A stretch of DNA of 64,000 bases. It comes from an uncultured Cohaesibacter sp. (GTDB lineage Bacteria; Pseudomonadota; Alphaproteobacteria; Rhizobiales; Cohaesibacteraceae). Below are positions 25,751-33,308 of this stretch, one piece after another. The translations under genes were made by a program, and so were the position numbers. Position 1 is the first letter of the stretch. Each line of letters begins with the position of its first letter. The stretch covers positions 372,001 to 436,000 of the forward strand of contig NZ_OY759862.1 in NCBI RefSeq assembly GCF_963662805.1, read 5' to 3'. Under the pieces are notes generated by a model. It saw only the letters and a program-made list of their open reading frames with translations, ran no database searches and had not been told where the DNA came from.

Positions 25751-26134
25751 ATGGCCCTCGATCTTTCAATGCCGGTACTTGTCGTCGACGACTACAAAAC
25801 CATGATCCGGATCATCAAGAACTTGCTCAAGCAGCTCGGGTTCGAAGACGTTGATGACGCCGCTGACGGAACCGAAGCTCTGGCAAAAATGCAGGAACGC
25901 CGCTACGGCTTGGTGATTTCCGACTGGAACATGGAACCGATGACCGGTTATGAACTGCTCAAGCAGGTTCGCGCCAGCGACAGCCTGTCCAAGACACCAT
26001 TCATCATGGTGACGGCAGAGTCCAAAACCGAAAACGTTATTGCCGCCAAAAAAGCCGGTGTGAACAACTACATCGTGAAGCCTTTCAACGCGGCCACCCT
26101 GAAAACCAAAATCGACGCCGTCTTCGACAATTGA
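25751..26134 (+). CDS. cheY: Chemotaxis response regulator CheY
   Basis: A 127-aa stand-alone receiver domain. The acidic pocket is Asp13-Asp14 ('VVDDYKTM'), the phosphorylated residue is Asp58 in 'VISDWNMEPMTG', the switch Thr is in 'IMVTAES' and the conserved Lys in 'IVKPFNAATL'. The 'SDWNMEPM' and 'KPF' context is typical of CheY rather than other single-domain receivers. It would carry the chemotaxis signal to the flagellar switch. A GGAG ribosome-binding site precedes the ATG. The next gene on the same strand encodes CheZ, its phosphatase; no other che or flagellar genes are in the window. Confidence 0.92.
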   Translation: MALDLSMPVLVVDDYKTMIRIIKNLLKQLGFEDVDDAADGTEALAKMQERRYGLVISDWNMEPMTGYELLKQVRASDSLSKTPFIMVTAESKTENVIAAKKAGVNNYIVKPFNAATLKTKIDAVFDN

Positions 26135-26210
26135 GTTGTTCGAATGCGAGCCGCGATGGCGGTCGTGGCGAGTCGATTCGTTTCAAAAACAGATTGTTTT
26201 GATGGGCCGA

Positions 26211-26231
26211 GGGTCGGGCTTCACCCGACCC
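26211..26231 (+). other. Intercistronic hairpin between cheY and cheZ
   Basis: GGGTCGGG and CCCGACCC form a perfect 8-bp stem with a 5-base loop, 77 bp after the cheY stop. No T-run follows, so read-through into cheZ is expected; the hairpin may stabilise the cheY message or reduce downstream expression. Confidence 0.5.
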
Positions 26232-26538
26232 ACTCCCCGGCATAAGCCGAAAGGCAGACGATCTGAAACAAGACCGCCTCTGAAATCTGGATGTCTTTAT
26301 CAACGCACCTCATCCACAAAGACGTTCAACACACTACGGATCGCAATCCTGACAAGCATCTCGCATCGTCAGGCCCCGTGACCCGCTTTAAGTCACTGGA
26401 AAGCCCCCGCAAAGAAGAGGGCAATAAAGATCTCGCTTTGAAGCCTCGATACGAACCGAGACGTAAAGAGAGATGGGAGACCTGGAAACAGGTTGGCTTC
26501 ATTGGGAGCAAGACAAGCAACAAGTGGGCAAGAAAGTC

Positions 26539-27261
26539 ATGATAGCACAACAGAAACCCCTCAGTGATGACAAAGTAAAACAGCTTGTAACCTTTTTGGA
26601 ACACACGAAAGGCGACAGCGTTTCACTGACTGACATCATGTCCCTTGCTGAAGTGATGGCCGACAGTCTGGAGTCCTATCTCCAAGCGGTAGACCAGACC
26701 GTATATAGTGAATTCATGAGCATCGCCGAAGAGATCTCTTCCATGAAGAAAGAGATTTCAGCGCTACGTCCCTCGGAAATGCGCCACAACGCAATTCCCG
26801 ATGCCGGTCGCGAGCTTGATGCAGTTGTCGAGGCTACCGAGAAAGCCACCAACATCATCATGTCATCGGCCGAAGAGATCATGGGTGCGGATACATCCGA
26901 CGCCGATGCCTATCAGGCTCTGGTCAACGACAAGATCATCGAGATTTTCGAAGCCTGTTCCTTCCAGGACATCACTGGCCAGCGCATTTCCAAGGTCGTC
27001 AACGCCCTCAACGTGATTGATCAGCGCGTCTCTACCTTCATCGACCGCATGAAAATGCAGAATGTCGAAGATGTCGAGATCGAGGAAACCGAAGCCGAAC
27101 GCCGCAAACGCGAGCTGATCCTGCATGGACCGCAGCATGATGGCGAAGGGGTGAATCAGTCCGAGGTTGATGCCATGCTGGCAGAACTTGGCTTTGGTGA
27201 AGAGAACGAGAAAACCACCGAGAAAAGCAATCAGAACGACATCGACGCCCTGTTCGACTGA
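26539..27261 (+). CDS. cheZ: CheY-P phosphatase CheZ
   Basis: A 240-aa mostly helical protein of the CheZ family. The catalytic helix is visible as 'CSFQDITGQRISKVVNAL', with Asp144 and Gln148 matching the D-x-x-x-Q pair that activates water on CheY-P. Long amphipathic helices before it would form the dimeric hairpin. The C-terminus carries two CheY-binding-like motifs, at residues 206-219 ('NQSEVDAMLAELGF') and 231-240 ('NQNDIDALFD'). An in-frame ATG at 26473 would add 22 residues, but the conserved part begins at 'PLSDDKVKQLV'; neither start has a strong ribosome-binding site. A terminator follows at 27311. Confidence 0.88.
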   Translation: MIAQQKPLSDDKVKQLVTFLEHTKGDSVSLTDIMSLAEVMADSLESYLQAVDQTVYSEFMSIAEEISSMKKEISALRPSEMRHNAIPDAGRELDAVVEATEKATNIIMSSAEEIMGADTSDADAYQALVNDKIIEIFEACSFQDITGQRISKVVNALNVIDQRVSTFIDRMKMQNVEDVEIEETEAERRKRELILHGPQHDGEGVNQSEVDAMLAELGFGEENEKTTEKSNQNDIDALFD

Positions 27262-27310
27262 TCAGGCCCCAGTTTGTAGAATCTGTTTGTATGATCTGAA
27301 ATGCTGAAAG

Positions 27311-27332
27311 AGCCGGGCCCGTCCCGGCTTTT
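27311..27332 (+). terminator. Rho-independent terminator of cheZ
   Basis: AGCCGGG and CCCGGCT form a 7-bp stem with a 5-base loop followed by a four-T run, 50 bp after the cheZ stop. Confidence 0.75.
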
Positions 27333-27358
27333 GACGTTTGTGGGTCTTTGAAAAAGGC

Positions 27359-28447
27359 TCAGGCTGACCAGTCGAAATAATTGAGCTCGTCCATTTCCTT
27401 GTAGAAACGGGAATCAAGGCTCATATTCAACTCGTCCAGCACCACGGCTTTCTCATCCTCGGGCAGAAGATTGGCGAGATTTTCGGTAAGCCCACGTTTG
27501 CGTCGATAGAAGGGGGCGGTCCGCAAGGTTTCTTGACCAAGGGTTTCCTCCGGTAGGGTCTTCTTCTTGGCTTCACTCACGCGCCAGTTGCCACCGTTCA
27601 TCAGATGCAGGAAAGCCCCGTTGTAGAGCTCGGCAACATATTTGCCGTCCTTGGTCTTGGTGTCCATTTCCAAAAAGGCCAGCACGGCAGGATCGAGGAA
27701 TTCGGCTGTCTGATGGTCCCATTCCCCCATGCGACAGAACTCGATCTGCTTAAACCGAAAGTCAGGGGTCTGCTTGATGTAATAGTGCAGCGCCGCACCG
27801 GTGTCGCCACCGACCGTCAGGAACGGGAAGATTCGCTTGTGGTAGCCGTAGAAATTCACCCGTTCATTGTCAAAGACGAAGAGATCGGGATTGGGCAGGG
27901 TGGCCGAGTCAAAGCCAAAGAAGGCATTCCAGATATAGCTGATCCGCATCCATTTGCGCGAGCGGTGGATCTTGGTGTGCAGATCCCCGAAGGCATGGGC
28001 ATCCCCGAGCATCGGCGCATAGGTGAAGGGCGCGACCGGGAAAGCATCGGCATCAAGAAACAGGATCTTGTTGCCCGACGGTTTGGCAAAGAATTTCAGG
28101 CCATAGTCGATGACATTGCCCGTTCGGGTCGATGGCGTGTCGCGCCGGGCAATCGGGCGGTCATAGATCAAGGTCCGGTTCTTGTGAATGACTGGTGGCA
28201 CCGGCAGATGATTGATGCCGAGGCGATAGCAGATATCTTTGATCCGCTCCCGCATGCCGCGCGTGAACAGGTTGGTTCTGTGCGGGTCGTTGGTGGCGTC
28301 ATTGAGGATGTTGAGCGTGAAGGGTTCGGCCATGTATTTCTTGAACAGGAAATATTGCAGAGCCACGAATTCCGGCGAATTGACCGACGATGTGTAGATA
28401 TCGATCACTGCTTCCTTGTTGGCACTGCTGCCCGCCAAATCCGTCAT
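27359..28447 (-). CDS. Glycosyltransferase-like protein with DxD motif
   Basis: A 362-aa soluble protein without signal peptide. The segment 'NKILFLDADAFPVAPF' has the D-x-D motif and hydrophobic strand of nucleotide-sugar-dependent glycosyltransferases (GT-A-like fold), followed by aromatic-rich 'MRISYIWNAFFGFDSATLP' and a late 'YNGAFLHLMNGGNW', where the His/Asn could close the active site. The family was not recognised precisely. The ATG at 28447 is chosen for its GGAGG ribosome-binding site eight bases upstream. It stands alone between cheZ and an unknown membrane protein. Confidence 0.6.
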   Translation of the reverse strand: MTDLAGSSANKEAVIDIYTSSVNSPEFVALQYFLFKKYMAEPFTLNILNDATNDPHRTNLFTRGMRERIKDICYRLGINHLPVPPVIHKNRTLIYDRPIARRDTPSTRTGNVIDYGLKFFAKPSGNKILFLDADAFPVAPFTYAPMLGDAHAFGDLHTKIHRSRKWMRISYIWNAFFGFDSATLPNPDLFVFDNERVNFYGYHKRIFPFLTVGGDTGAALHYYIKQTPDFRFKQIEFCRMGEWDHQTAEFLDPAVLAFLEMDTKTKDGKYVAELYNGAFLHLMNGGNWRVSEAKKKTLPEETLGQETLRTAPFYRRKRGLTENLANLLPEDEKAVVLDELNMSLDSRFYKEMDELNYFDWSA

Positions 28448-28602
28448 GCCTTCAGCCTCCAAGTCTGGGTCTGGCCGACAACATCACTTGCCCATATTGG
28501 AACCGGCCAGCCAATTTGCTCCTGTATAGCGGCCCGGAGGGGCGAGCGAAAGACCTTCATCGTCTTCTCGGCACAGACAATTGACTGATCCCGGAAGAAC
28601 CG

Positions 28603-30099
28603 TCACGAGCGGATGCTGTGATAGAGCTTCCGAAAAGGCCAGGTGACCAGCATGATCCAGTCACGCATGATGAGCCAGACGAGGCCCGGCACCAGCACCA
28701 GAACTGCGAACGGCAGGAAGGTGAGGCCGCGAATGGACTTCACCACCGCGCCCGAGTCAGGACCAACGCCGAACAAACCCCAGATTCCTGCCCACCAATG
28801 CCACGTCACCAGCGAGACGATGAGAGAGACCACGAGCACGATGGCAATGGCAATCAGATCGCCATTGGAAACCCACGGGATCCATCGACCATTCACTTCA
28901 TCCGTATGTCGTGGCTCTTCTGCATTGATCCGGATCGAGTGGACGCCGATGCGGAAAGGGACCTCAAGGAGCCCTTCGCCCGTGGCCCTGGCCAGTTTGG
29001 CAAAGCCTCCAGATTCAGACGTCGCTGCACTGCGCGGAGTATCGAAATTGGCGCTGAGCACGACCCGGTGACCACCTTCCCGGCTGGAGCGGATCACCGC
29101 CATTGCATCAGGTGGAGTGAGCGCCTCGAACAGATCGCGCTGGGTCATGGCAGACTGAGCATCGGCGAAGCGTTTCTCGAAGCCTGACTTGTTGAACCAG
29201 CCCGTGCCGGGCTGTCGCGGGGTCGAGGACTGCACGATCATCAGATTGACCCGCTGAACATCTGCGGATTTCTCAAGCGCATCAAGCGAGATCCTGCGGG
29301 CCTCCTTGCCATCTTGAACCACCAGCCAGCGCTGATTGCTTGCAGCCTCCGCCTCGATCTTACCGGTGAGGACGAGCGTCTTGTTCTTGTAGCGCGACAG
29401 GGAAATATCGAGAGCATCTGGCGCGAGCGAGGCAATCGGGTCTGCCGCTTGTGCGGAGGCCTGCGCCGAGGCTGACTGGCTGTCAAAGCGCGCCATCTTC
29501 AGATCGGACCGATTGAGGCCACGCCGCATCAGATCGATATTGGCGTCAAGCGCACGCACCGAAGACGGATCGAGCAGCATTTTGGGGCCGAGGACCACCA
29601 TCAGACGTGGCTTTCCACCGTCCGATTTCACGACGAGTGGCAGGATCTGCGCCCGATTTCGCACGAGATGCAGGTCTGCCCCATTGGGCCGGGATGTCAG
29701 GTCCTCGCGTAGCTTGAAGAAGTCCTCTTCCCTCACGGCGATGGCAGCTCTCTTCGGGACGTCGTCGAAATGCGCCTCCAGACTGCCTGCGAGATCGTCG
29801 AGTTTGCTGAGCGTGTGGGCTTCCCCTTCCACACCCACAAGGCGCCAGCTGCCGCCCTCTGCAGGTACAAGCGCAACGCGGGCGGCATCATCCGCACCGG
29901 GAAGATGCCGAGCGAGACGGCCCGCCTCTTCAAGGCTCGGAATAAGATGATCAATCTTCTTCGCCGCTCCGGACGCAACATGTTCTCCACCTCTGATGAT
30001 CGATGACAAAATGCCTGCCTGAACAGAATGGTTCCCGCTCGATTGGATCGCGATGAATGCAAGACAGGCAACAAGGATATGGCGAGCGATCTGTCGCAT
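28603..30099 (-). CDS. Exported membrane-anchored protein of unknown function
   Basis: A 498-aa protein with an N-terminal signal peptide (hydrophobic 'HILVACLAFIAIQ', cleavage near 'VQA'), a large periplasmic domain of about 370 residues, and two C-terminal transmembrane segments ('LIAIAIVLVVSLIVSLVTW' and 'FLPFAVLVLVPGLVWLIM'). The periplasmic part has several 'LVLTGKIE', 'LMVVLGPKM' type strand motifs and an Ala/Ser/Gln-rich linker around residue 215. No enzymatic motif was recognised. It is separated from the glycosyltransferase-like gene by 155 bp on the same strand. Confidence 0.75.
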   Translation of the reverse strand: MRQIARHILVACLAFIAIQSSGNHSVQAGILSSIIRGGEHVASGAAKKIDHLIPSLEEAGRLARHLPGADDAARVALVPAEGGSWRLVGVEGEAHTLSKLDDLAGSLEAHFDDVPKRAAIAVREEDFFKLREDLTSRPNGADLHLVRNRAQILPLVVKSDGGKPRLMVVLGPKMLLDPSSVRALDANIDLMRRGLNRSDLKMARFDSQSASAQASAQAADPIASLAPDALDISLSRYKNKTLVLTGKIEAEAASNQRWLVVQDGKEARRISLDALEKSADVQRVNLMIVQSSTPRQPGTGWFNKSGFEKRFADAQSAMTQRDLFEALTPPDAMAVIRSSREGGHRVVLSANFDTPRSAATSESGGFAKLARATGEGLLEVPFRIGVHSIRINAEEPRHTDEVNGRWIPWVSNGDLIAIAIVLVVSLIVSLVTWHWWAGIWGLFGVGPDSGAVVKSIRGLTFLPFAVLVLVPGLVWLIMRDWIMLVTWPFRKLYHSIRS

Positions 30100-30230
30100 T
30101 GGAAAGGGCCTTTGTCCGAAAGTGTCCGGCGAGGACTATGAGGGGTATTGATTGAGCAACTATACATGCATGAGCCAGAATCGAAGGGCATTCTGACTAG
30201 TCGAGTTTGCCCCATCAATTCCTCGAACGC

Positions 30231-30263
30231 AAAAAGGGCCGTACAGGTTCACCAGCGCGGCCC
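30231..30263 (-). terminator. Rho-independent terminator downstream of etf-QO
   Basis: GGGCCG and CGGCCC (30236-30241 with 30258-30263) form the stem with a 16-base loop that has its own small GGT/ACC pairing; five T follow on the minus strand. It lies beyond the duplicated etf-QO tail, so transcripts of the gene run through both copies. Confidence 0.7.
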
Positions 30264-30288
30264 CTAATTTTAGTCAACAGAACAGCTT

Positions 30289-30429
30289 TTACATGTTCGG
30301 ATAGGTCGGCCCGCCGGCCCCTTCGGGCACCCTCCACGTGATGTTGCCGTTCGGGTCCTTGATGTCACAAGATGCGCCATGCGGGCTTGCCCGCATGATC
30401 AGCGTATCGTCAGGAAAAACCTGTGACAT
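30289..30429 (-). pseudogene. Duplicated 3' end of etf-QO in a 46-codon frame
   Basis: The 81 bp at 30289-30369 repeat the last 81 bp of the etf-QO gene (30437-30517) at 76 of 81 positions, including the stop codon. Read on the minus strand from an ATG at 30429 the frame gives a 46-aa peptide whose last 26 residues match the etf-QO C-terminus except Thr to Arg after Ile-Thr-Trp. Four of the five differences are synonymous third-position changes. The 20-residue head ('MSQVFPDDTLIMRASPHGAS') has no recognised homology. It could be a remnant of recombination at the gene's 3' end or an expressed small peptide; there is no clear ribosome-binding site. Confidence 0.75.
30379..30396. repeat. Inverted repeat between the two etf-QO tails
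   Basis: ATGCGGGC and GCCCGCAT form a perfect 8-bp inverted repeat around TT, in the 67 bp that separate the duplicated tails. The adjacent TGTGACA at 30422-30428 is the inverse of the TGTCACA that ends each tail copy. These could be recombination or integration-scar features. Confidence 0.5.
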
Positions 30430-30436
30430 CACAAGG

Positions 30437-32113
30437 TTACATGTTCGGATAGGTCGGCCCACCAGCCCCTTCGGGCACCGTCCATGTGATGTTGCCGTTC
30501 GGGTCTTTGATGTCACAGGTCTTGCAGTGGACGCAGTTGGCAGCGTTGATGACGTAAGCTGGCGTCTCGCCGCTTTCGTCCCACTCATAGACCCCGGCCG
30601 GACAGAAGCGCTGCGACAGCCCGCCATAGACATCATGCTCGGAGCTCTTCTGCAGGGAGAGGTCCTTGACCACCAGATGACAGGGCTGATCTTCCTCGTG
30701 GTTCGCCCCGGAGAGGAACACGGAGGAGAGCTTGTCAAAAGTGATTTTGTTGTCAGGCTTGGGATAGTCGATTGGCTTGCACTGGCTGGCGGGCAGGGTG
30801 CTCTGCGCATCGGTCTTGCCATGCTTGACGGTGCCGAACGGCGAGAAGCCGAACAGGCTGTTGAGCCACATGTCGAGGCCGCCGAGCGTGACGCCAATGG
30901 TCAGACCGAATTTGGCCCACAGCGGTTTCACGTTGCGGACCTTGAACAGATCCTTGCCGATCGGGCCCTTGCGCCAGCCTTCCTCATACGCGGCGAGTTC
31001 GTCGTTGGCACGACCTTCCGCCAAAGCTGTCATCAGGACATCGGCCACCTGCATCCCCGAATCCATGGCGTTGTGAATGCCCTTGATGCGTGGCACGTTG
31101 ACGAAGCCAGCCGAGCAACCGATGAGTGCTCCGCCCGGGAAGGTCAGGCGCGGAACTGACTGATAGCCACCCTCGGCAATGCAGCGTGCGCCATAGGAGA
31201 TGCGCTTGCCACCCTCAAGGGTAGGCTGCACCGTCGGATGCAGCTTGAAGCGCTGGAATTCCTCGAACGGTGAGAGATAGGGGTTCTTGTAATTGAGATA
31301 GACCACAAAGCCCACTGCGACCTGATTGTCTTCCATATGATAGAGGAAGGACCCGCCACCGGTCTTCTCGTCAAGCGGCCAGCCAAAGCTGTGTTCGACC
31401 AGACCTTCATTGTGCTTCGCGGGGTCGATCTCCCAGATTTCCTTGATGCCGATGCCGAACTTCGGCACGTCGCAATCCTTGTCGAGCGCATATTTGGCAA
31501 TCAGCTGCTTGGTGAGCGAGCCGCGCACACCTTCGCCGATCAGCGTGTATTTGCCAAGCAGTTCCATGCCGCGCATGTAGGTGTCTTTTGGCTCGCCATC
31601 CTTGCCGACGCCCATATCGCCGGTGGCAACACCGCGCAGGGCGCCATTCTCGTCATAGAGCAGCTCGGCAGCGGCGAAGCCGGGATAGATCTCGACACCC
31701 ATCGCTTCGGCTTTCTCTGCAAGCCAGCGGCAGAGGTTGCCAAGGGAAATGATGTAGTTGCCATGGTTGCTCATCAGCGGCGGCATGGCGAAATTGGGAA
31801 GCGGGATTGCCCCGGCTGGCCCGAGCAGACGGAACCGGTCCTTCTTGACCGCAACTTTAACCGGGCAGCTGTCGTCCTCTTTCCAGTCGGGGATGAGGCG
31901 GGTCAGGGCAACGGGGTCAATCACGGCACCTGAGAGGATATGCGCTCCGACTTCGGAGCCTTTCTCCAGCACGACGACTGAAATGTCCTCGCCTTTTTCT
32001 TCGGCGAGTTGCTTGATTCGAATGGCCGCCGACAGGCCGGACGGGCCCGCGCCGACGATCACGACGTCGAATTCCATGCTTTCGCGTTCGGGAAGCTCGT
32101 TCATTTCAGTCAT
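30437..32113 (-). CDS. Electron transfer flavoprotein-ubiquinone oxidoreductase
   Basis: A 558-aa membrane-associated FAD and 4Fe-4S enzyme that passes electrons from ETF (fatty acid and amino acid oxidation) to ubiquinone. The FAD-binding G-x-G-x-x-G is in 'DVVIVGAGPSGLSAAIR' near residue 20. The C-terminal cluster ligands are one Cys in 'RFCPAGVYEW' and the C-x2-C-x2-C set in 'NCVHCKTCDIKDP'. The start is the ATG at 32113, with an AAGGAC element six bases upstream. Its final 81 bp are duplicated immediately downstream (30289-30369). No etfAB genes are in the window. Confidence 0.96.
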   Translation of the reverse strand: MTEMNELPERESMEFDVVIVGAGPSGLSAAIRIKQLAEEKGEDISVVVLEKGSEVGAHILSGAVIDPVALTRLIPDWKEDDSCPVKVAVKKDRFRLLGPAGAIPLPNFAMPPLMSNHGNYIISLGNLCRWLAEKAEAMGVEIYPGFAAAELLYDENGALRGVATGDMGVGKDGEPKDTYMRGMELLGKYTLIGEGVRGSLTKQLIAKYALDKDCDVPKFGIGIKEIWEIDPAKHNEGLVEHSFGWPLDEKTGGGSFLYHMEDNQVAVGFVVYLNYKNPYLSPFEEFQRFKLHPTVQPTLEGGKRISYGARCIAEGGYQSVPRLTFPGGALIGCSAGFVNVPRIKGIHNAMDSGMQVADVLMTALAEGRANDELAAYEEGWRKGPIGKDLFKVRNVKPLWAKFGLTIGVTLGGLDMWLNSLFGFSPFGTVKHGKTDAQSTLPASQCKPIDYPKPDNKITFDKLSSVFLSGANHEEDQPCHLVVKDLSLQKSSEHDVYGGLSQRFCPAGVYEWDESGETPAYVINAANCVHCKTCDIKDPNGNITWTVPEGAGGPTYPNM

Positions 32114-32232
32114 TTGCAGGTCCTTTTTACTCACGGCCGGTCTCAAGGCTCGACAGCAGCATTTTGGGGTTGGCCTCCGATTGCCCCATGCCGTATAGAT
32201 TAAGTCTTACGGGAATTGAAGACGGAAACCAA

Positions 32233-33210
32233 ATGCCGAATGTGCCTAACACAGTGACGACAGCTCATGACCTCGCTGGCCTTATGGACTGGTACGAGGC
32301 GCTTGGTGTCGACTGTGCGCTCGATGACGCACCTCAGGATCGCTTTGAGGAAAGCCGTCGTCAGCAGCAGGCTCGCCGTCAGGCCATGGAAGCCGGGGCG
32401 AGACAGACGCCGTCGAGACCGTCTCAAGGATCATCAGCGCGTGCTGTTCCTCCTGTCAATTCTCCGCAAGCTACGTTTACGTCAGGGTCAACTTTCAATC
32501 AATCGCTCCCTTCGTCCAATAGTGCGGCGCAGCATGGAGGTCAAGTCGCCTTTCCACCTAGCACCAATGGACAATCCACGCCGAATTTCCAGAATGCGGG
32601 AACGGCAACGCTGGTCGAAAATGCGGTTGCGGCAGCAAAGGCCGCGCCAACGCTTGATGACCTGCGCAAGGCCCTTGCCGGATTTGATGGCTGCAGCCTG
32701 AAGTTTTCTGCCAAATCTCTGGTGTTCGGAGATGGCAACCCCGATGCTGATGTCATGTTCATTGGCGAGGCACCGGGACGGGATGAGGATCTGCAAGGGG
32801 TGCCCTTTGTTGGCCGGGCCGGGCAGTTGCTCGACAAGATGATGGCCGCGATCAATCTCGATCGCGAAAAGGCCTACATCACCAACATTCTGCCGTGGCG
32901 TCCGCCGGGCAACCGCAAGCCCAGTATTGATGAGCAGGCCATGCTCCGCCCCTTCATTCACCGCCATATCGAACTGGTGAACCCCAAGCTTCTGGTGTTC
33001 CTCGGTGGCACGGCGGCGCAACAACTGCTGGACTCCAAAGACGGCATCATGCGCCTGCGTGGCCGCTGGCGCAGCTATCAGGCCGCCGGTCGGGACATTC
33101 CCGTCATGGCAACCCTGCATCCGGCCTTCCTCCTGCGCACCCCCGCGCAGAAGCGGGCGGCCTGGCAGGATCTACTCGAAGTGGCAGCAAAACTCGACGC
33201 GCTCGACTGA
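32233..33210 (+). CDS. Uracil-DNA glycosylase family protein (family 4-like, lacking Fe-S cysteines)
   Basis: A 325-aa protein with a C-terminal UDG domain of about 200 residues. Motif A is 'GEAPGRDEDLQGVPFVGRAG', the middle block 'TNILPWRPPGNRKP', and motif B 'TLHPAFLLR', all matching family 4 (thermophile-type) UDGs. The four cysteines that hold the 4Fe-4S cluster in family 4 are not all present: only one Cys ('DGCSLK') is seen, and the usual Lys-Cys before 'RPPGNR' is Pro-Trp. The first 120 residues are a Gln/Ser/Pro-rich linker of unknown role. The start is taken at 32233 ('MPNVPNTVTTAHDLAGL'); a longer frame to 32164 has no support. Confidence 0.85.
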   Translation: MPNVPNTVTTAHDLAGLMDWYEALGVDCALDDAPQDRFEESRRQQQARRQAMEAGARQTPSRPSQGSSARAVPPVNSPQATFTSGSTFNQSLPSSNSAAQHGGQVAFPPSTNGQSTPNFQNAGTATLVENAVAAAKAAPTLDDLRKALAGFDGCSLKFSAKSLVFGDGNPDADVMFIGEAPGRDEDLQGVPFVGRAGQLLDKMMAAINLDREKAYITNILPWRPPGNRKPSIDEQAMLRPFIHRHIELVNPKLLVFLGGTAAQQLLDSKDGIMRLRGRWRSYQAAGRDIPVMATLHPAFLLRTPAQKRAAWQDLLEVAAKLDALD

Positions 33211-33250
33211 ACATCCGGCAATTCGTCAAACAAGCAAGATCCCAAATGAA

Positions 33251-33272
33251 AAGCGGGCCAAGTGGCCCGCTT
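33251..33272. terminator. Bidirectional terminator between udg and cell-wall hydrolase genes
   Basis: A perfect 9-bp stem (33251-33259 with 33264-33272, loop AAGT) lies between the convergent genes. On the minus strand the stem runs into a TTTTCATTT tract, so it serves mainly the cell-wall hydrolase gene; the plus side has no T-run. Confidence 0.65.
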
Positions 33273-33308
33273 CGTGATTGCTATCGAGTTGTCAGCTGAG
33301 TGATCAGA

